Shown here piece after piece: positions 60,348 to 64,000 of a DNA stretch of 64,000 nt (positions within the stretch are counted from its first letter, which is position 1; each line of letters begins with the position of its first letter). Made by a program: the position numbers and the translations under genes. The notes below the pieces were generated by a model. That model had not been told where the DNA came from. It ran no database searches and was given only the letters and a program-made list of their open reading frames with translations. Origin of the DNA: Caulobacter sp. UNC358MFTsu5.1 (GTDB taxonomy: Bacteria; Pseudomonadota; Alphaproteobacteria; Caulobacterales; Caulobacteraceae). The stretch lies in the NCBI RefSeq assembly GCF_000712075.1, contig NZ_JONW01000013.1, positions 62,001-126,000 of the forward strand, given 5' to 3'.

Positions 60348-61433
60348 GTGAGCGACGCGGAAGGCTATCAGGCGATCGCCGAGGTCGAGGAAGACGCGGC
60401 CCGGAAGCGTCAGCAACGCACCCTGGGCCAGAGACTGCGCTGGCCGCTGATGATCGGCGGCCCGCTGATCGTCCTGGCCGTCGTGGCGTTCTTCGTCCTG
60501 ACCGGCGGCAAGTTCGAGACCACCGACGACGCCTATGTCCAGGCGGCGCGCGCGGCCATCAGCCCCAGCGTGGCGGGACGGGTGATCGAGATCGAGGTCG
60601 GCGAGAACCAGGCGGTCAAGAAGGGCCAGGTCCTGTTCCGGCTCGATCCGTCGGACTTCCAGGTCGCGGTCGCCCAGGCCGAGGCGGCCCTGGCCGCCGC
60701 GCGCTTCGAGACGCAGGGGTCGCGCGCCGTCTACGAGCAGCGCAACGCCGACCTGGCCGCCGCCCAGGAGACGGTCGCCTATACGGAGCGCGAGGCGGTC
60801 CGCCAGCGGGACCTGGCCGCCGCCGGCGTCGCCACCAAGGCCCAGGCCGACGAAGCCGCCCACGCCGCCGAACAGGCCCGCCGCCAGGTCGCGGTGGTCC
60901 GCCAGCAGATCGCCTCGGCCCTGGCCGACATCGGCGGCCGGGTCGACGTAGCCGCGGACCAGCAGCCCAAGGTCATGCAGGCCAAGGCCGCCCTGGACCG
61001 CGCCAGGCTGGACCTCAGCTACGCCACCATCGTCGCGCCGGCCGACGGCGTGGTCACCAAGGTCGAGCAGCTCCAGGTCGGCAACCGCGTCGCCGCCTCC
61101 CAGACCCTGTTCTGGCTCGTCTCGGGCCGGCCCTGGATCGAGGCCAATTTCAAGGAAGACCAACTAGCCCACATGCGTATCGGCCAACCGGCGACGATCA
61201 AGGTCGACGCCTACGACCGCGTGCTGAAGGCTCACGTCGTCAGCTTCAGCCCCGGCACCGGCTCCAGCTTCGCCCTGCTGCCGCCCGAGAACGCCACCGG
61301 CAACTGGGTCAAGGTGGTCCAGCGCCTGCCCGTGCGCCTGGCCCTCGACGAGGAGGTCCCGCAGCTCAGCGCGGGCCTGAGCGCCAAGGCCAAGGTCGAT
61401 GTCCGATCCGCCAAGGATGCGAGCGCGAAATGA
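60348..61433 (+). CDS. EmrA/HlyD-type membrane fusion protein
   Basis: 361 aa from GTG 60348 (GGAG 8 bp upstream; TTG 60330 is the alternative). One N-terminal transmembrane helix (PLMIGGPLIVLAVVAFFVL), the EmrA motif TTDDAYVQAARAAISPSVAGRV, a coiled-coil hairpin and the lipoyl/beta-barrel return (ATIVAPADGVVTKVEQLQVG, PWIEANFKEDQLAHM). It links the inner-membrane pump to the NodT-like channel. Its stop overlaps emrB (ATGA). Confidence 0.92.
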   Translation: MSDAEGYQAIAEVEEDAARKRQQRTLGQRLRWPLMIGGPLIVLAVVAFFVLTGGKFETTDDAYVQAARAAISPSVAGRVIEIEVGENQAVKKGQVLFRLDPSDFQVAVAQAEAALAAARFETQGSRAVYEQRNADLAAAQETVAYTEREAVRQRDLAAAGVATKAQADEAAHAAEQARRQVAVVRQQIASALADIGGRVDVAADQQPKVMQAKAALDRARLDLSYATIVAPADGVVTKVEQLQVGNRVAASQTLFWLVSGRPWIEANFKEDQLAHMRIGQPATIKVDAYDRVLKAHVVSFSPGTGSSFALLPPENATGNWVKVVQRLPVRLALDEEVPQLSAGLSAKAKVDVRSAKDASAK

Positions 61434-62968
61434 CCGGCGCCGGCAACGGCAAGGGCGACGCGGCCAATCGGGTCGCGATCACGATCTCGGTCATGCTGGC
61501 GACGATCATGAACTCGCTGGACACGACGATCGCCAACGTCGCCCTGCCGCACATCCAGGGCAGCGTCTCGGCCTCGGCCGAGCAGATCACCTGGGTGCTG
61601 ACCTCCTACATCGTCGCCGCGACGATCATGACGCCCCTGACCGGCTTCCTGGCCGACCGCATCGGGCGCAAGATGGTCTTCCTGGTGTCGATCGCCGGCT
61701 TCACGGCGGCCTCGATGCTGTGCGGGATCGCCGGCAGCCTGGTCGAGATCGTGCTGTTCCGCCTGCTGCAGGGCCTGTTCGGCGCGGCCCTGATCCCGCT
61801 GTCCCAGGCGGTGCTACTGGACATCAACCCGCCCGAGAAGCACGGCTCGGCCATGGCCATCTGGGGCGCCGGCGCGGTGCTGGGCCCGATCCTGGGACCG
61901 GCGCTGGGCGGCTGGCTGACCGACAACCTCGACTGGCGCTGGGTGTTCTTCATCAACCTGCCGATCGGCATCCTGGCCTTCGCCGGCGTCTTCCTGTTCC
62001 TGTCCGAGAAGAAGAGCGCCGAGAAGCGCCGGTTCGACGTGCTGGGCTTCGCCAGCCTGGCCCTGGCGATCGGCGGCTTCCAGATGATGCTGGACCGCGG
62101 TCCCAGCCAGGACTGGTTCGGGTCGAGCGAGATCTGGGTCTATCTGATCGTCGGGATCATCTCGCTGTGGATCTTCGGCGTGCAGCTGGCGACGGCGAAG
62201 AAGCCGTTCGTCGACCGCGCCCTGCTGGCCGACACCAACTTCGTCACCTGTTGCGTGTTCGGTTTCTTCATCGGCATCCTGCTGTACAGCGTCCTGGCCC
62301 TGCTGCCGCCCATGATGCAGAACCTGCTGGGCTATCCGGTGGCCTTCACGGGTCTGGTCAGCATGCCGCGCGGCATCGGCTCGTTCCTGGCGATGTTCGC
62401 CGTCGGCCAGTTGATCGGCCGGATGAGCATCAAGCTGATCCTGCTGGTCGGCCTGTCGGTCAGCGCGGTGTCGCTGTGGATGATGACCCAGTTCAGCCTG
62501 GGCATGGACACCCACCTGATCATCGTCTCCGGCTTCCTGTCGGGCGTCGGCACCGGCCTGATCTTCGTCCCGCTCAGCACCATCGCCTTCGCCACGGTCA
62601 AGCCGCAGCACCGGGCCGAGGGCGCGGGCCTGTTCGCCCTGATCCGCAACATCGGCTCGGCGGCCGGCATCTCGATCATGCAGGCCCGCTTCGTCAGCGG
62701 CATCGAGACCCACCACGCGGTGTTGATCACCCACGCGGGACCCGACAATCCGCTGTTCCAGGCCTATGCGCCGCAGGTCTTCGCCACGATCGAGGGCATG
62801 GCCCGGTTCAACGGCCAGATCACCAAGCAGGCCTCGATGCTGTCCTACATCGACGATTTCCAGCTGATGCTGGGCATCACCATCCTCTGCGCCCCCATGA
62901 TCCTCCTGATGCGAACCCCGAAGAAGAAGACCCCGGGGGAAGAGACCGTCCATGTCGCCGAACACTAA
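61430..62968 (+). CDS. DHA2-family MFS multidrug transporter (EmrB-like)
   Basis: 512 aa with 14 predicted transmembrane helices. DHA2 motifs: NSLDTTIANVALPHIQG, TPLTGFLADRIGRK and GAVLGPILGPALGGWLTD. It is a drug/proton antiporter working with the EmrA-like fusion protein and the outer-membrane channel encoded next. It overlaps both neighbours, giving a tightly coupled three-gene pump. Confidence 0.93.
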   Translation: MTGAGNGKGDAANRVAITISVMLATIMNSLDTTIANVALPHIQGSVSASAEQITWVLTSYIVAATIMTPLTGFLADRIGRKMVFLVSIAGFTAASMLCGIAGSLVEIVLFRLLQGLFGAALIPLSQAVLLDINPPEKHGSAMAIWGAGAVLGPILGPALGGWLTDNLDWRWVFFINLPIGILAFAGVFLFLSEKKSAEKRRFDVLGFASLALAIGGFQMMLDRGPSQDWFGSSEIWVYLIVGIISLWIFGVQLATAKKPFVDRALLADTNFVTCCVFGFFIGILLYSVLALLPPMMQNLLGYPVAFTGLVSMPRGIGSFLAMFAVGQLIGRMSIKLILLVGLSVSAVSLWMMTQFSLGMDTHLIIVSGFLSGVGTGLIFVPLSTIAFATVKPQHRAEGAGLFALIRNIGSAAGISIMQARFVSGIETHHAVLITHAGPDNPLFQAYAPQVFATIEGMARFNGQITKQASMLSYIDDFQLMLGITILCAPMILLMRTPKKKTPGEETVHVAEH

Positions 62969-64000
62969 ACGCCTCGCCGCCCTCGCCGCTTCCGTCAGCC
63001 TGGCCGTGATGGCCGGCGCCTGCACGACCGTGGGTCCGGATTTCGCCCAGCCGGCCGCGCCCAAGGCCGCCGGCTATGCGGCCGCCGGCGAGGCCACGCC
63101 CGCCGAGGCCCGTCTGGACGCCGCCGCCTCGGTCGGGCCCTGGTGGAACGCCTTCGGCTCGCCGGCCCTCGACGCCACGATCCGCCAGGCCCTGGCCGAC
63201 AGCCCCACCCTGGCCGAGGCCGACGCCACCCTGCGGCAGTCCCAGTCCGCCCTGGCCCAGGCGCGCGGCGCGGCCGGTCCGCAGGTCGACGCCACGGCCG
63301 GGGTGAACCGCGAGCGCGCCAACCTCCAGGCCTTCGGCTTCACCAGCTTCGGCGACGTCAAGCTGGAGAACCCGACCTTCAACCTCTATTCGGTGGGCGG
63401 CGCCGTCGGCTACGACCTGGACCTGTTCGGCGGGAACAAGCGCCGCATCGAAGGCGCGGCGGCGCGGGCCGAGGCGCAAGGCCGGCGGAGCGACGCGGCC
63501 TATCTGACCCTGACGGCCAACGTCGCCCTCCAGGCCCTGACCATCGCCACGCTGAACGCCCAGATCGACGCGGTGAACCAGATGATCGCCGCCGACCAGG
63601 CGAACATCGACCTGGTCCATCGCGCCAACGTCCTGGGCGGCTCGACCGCCACGGCGCGGGTCTCGGCCCAGAGCCAGCTGGAGCAGGATCGCGCCCTGCT
63701 GCCGCCCCTGCAGGGGCAGCTGGCCGCGGCGCGCCACGCCTTGGCCCTGCTGGTCGGCCACACGCCCGCCGACTGGACCGCGCCGGACTTCACCCTGGCC
63801 GAACTGAACCTGGCCGCGCCCGTGCCGGTCGCCCTGCCCTCGGCCCTGGTCCGCAAGCGCCCCGACATCCTGGCCGCCGAGGCCGACCTCCACGCCGCCA
63901 CCGCCGACATCGGGGTGGCGACCGCCGACCTCTATCCGAACGTCAAGCTGACCGCGTCCCTGACCCAGGGCTCGCTGAACCCGTCGGATTTCTTCTTCTA
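62952..64000 (+). CDS. NodT-family outer-membrane efflux lipoprotein (3' end outside window)
   Basis: 349 codons seen; the gene runs off the window. Lipobox AGAC (Cys24) is followed by the typical TVGPDF opening, then the two outer-membrane efflux (OEP) repeats (WWNAFGSPALDATIRQAL, GYDLDLFGG, LVRKRPDILAAEADLHAATADIGVA). The start lies 17 bp inside emrB. It forms the TolC-like exit duct of the pump. Confidence 0.92.
   Translation, partial: MSPNTKRLAALAASVSLAVMAGACTTVGPDFAQPAAPKAAGYAAAGEATPAEARLDAAASVGPWWNAFGSPALDATIRQALADSPTLAEADATLRQSQSALAQARGAAGPQVDATAGVNRERANLQAFGFTSFGDVKLENPTFNLYSVGGAVGYDLDLFGGNKRRIEGAAARAEAQGRRSDAAYLTLTANVALQALTIATLNAQIDAVNQMIAADQANIDLVHRANVLGGSTATARVSAQSQLEQDRALLPPLQGQLAAARHALALLVGHTPADWTAPDFTLAELNLAAPVPVALPSALVRKRPDILAAEADLHAATADIGVATADLYPNVKLTASLTQGSLNPSDFFF

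Overview
The window is high-GC DNA from an alphaproteobacterium, most likely of the Caulobacter/Phenylobacterium group. This rests on the five TonB-dependent receptors, the ECF sigma/FecR pair, an EcfG-type sigma factor and an EmrAB/NodT-type pump. No rRNA, tRNA or CRISPR array was seen. The first gene (a TonB receptor) and the last (an outer-membrane efflux lipoprotein) are cut by the window edges.

Region 1 (1-20.9 kb) is largely an organosulfur acquisition island. A minus-strand operon reads ssuC - ssuB - cupin thiol dioxygenase - four-domain rhodanese - GST - SsuD-like monooxygenase - flavin reductase. A second minus-strand LLM monooxygenase faces a TauD-type dioxygenase. A plus-strand, tightly coupled operon follows: TonB receptor - SsuA-like lipoprotein - fumarate-reductase-type flavoprotein - 2[4Fe-4S] ferredoxin - thioredoxin-fold protein. 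The ABC importer is therefore split between two operons. A carboxylesterase, a TetR and a LysR regulator accompany them.

Region 2 (20.9-29.4 kb) is a minus-strand nutrient-uptake block: TonB receptor, Tat-type metallophosphoesterase, STN-containing TonB receptor, ECF sigma factor and FecR.

Region 3 (29.4-35.5 kb) is the best candidate for an undescribed system. A CRP-type regulator lies 37 bp from, and divergent to, a three-gene coupled operon: TIR-transmembrane-TPR protein, an unrecognised 132-aa protein, and a helical/Rossmann-like/class III cyclase protein whose reading frame seems to begin at CTG, overlapping the previous stop. Two small unknown genes follow. Next come a transposase relic set among AT-rich palindromes, and an intact IS (to 37.5 kb).

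Region 4 (38-44.8 kb) holds a TonB receptor, MFS transporter, TetR regulator, aldonolactone-oxidase-type flavoenzyme and D-threonine-aldolase-type PLP enzyme. Two matching GATAG-type inverted repeats mark it as a likely TetR regulon.

Region 5 (44.9-58.7 kb) has envelope and stress genes: a DUF2092 protein, an Asn-rich secreted protein, a flavin reductase, an EcfG-like sigma factor and a DUF4136 lipoprotein. Then come a formylglycine-dependent sulfatase with its formylglycine-generating enzyme, two paralogous HAD phosphatases, a DUF4337 membrane protein, an EF-hand protein, an Omp85-like barrel and a NarL-type two-component system. A CAGG-N6-CCTR type motif recurs in four of the intergenic gaps.

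Region 6 (59.2-64 kb) is a LysR regulator divergent from an EmrA-EmrB-NodT efflux operon, with a near-perfect palindrome over the lysR start codon.
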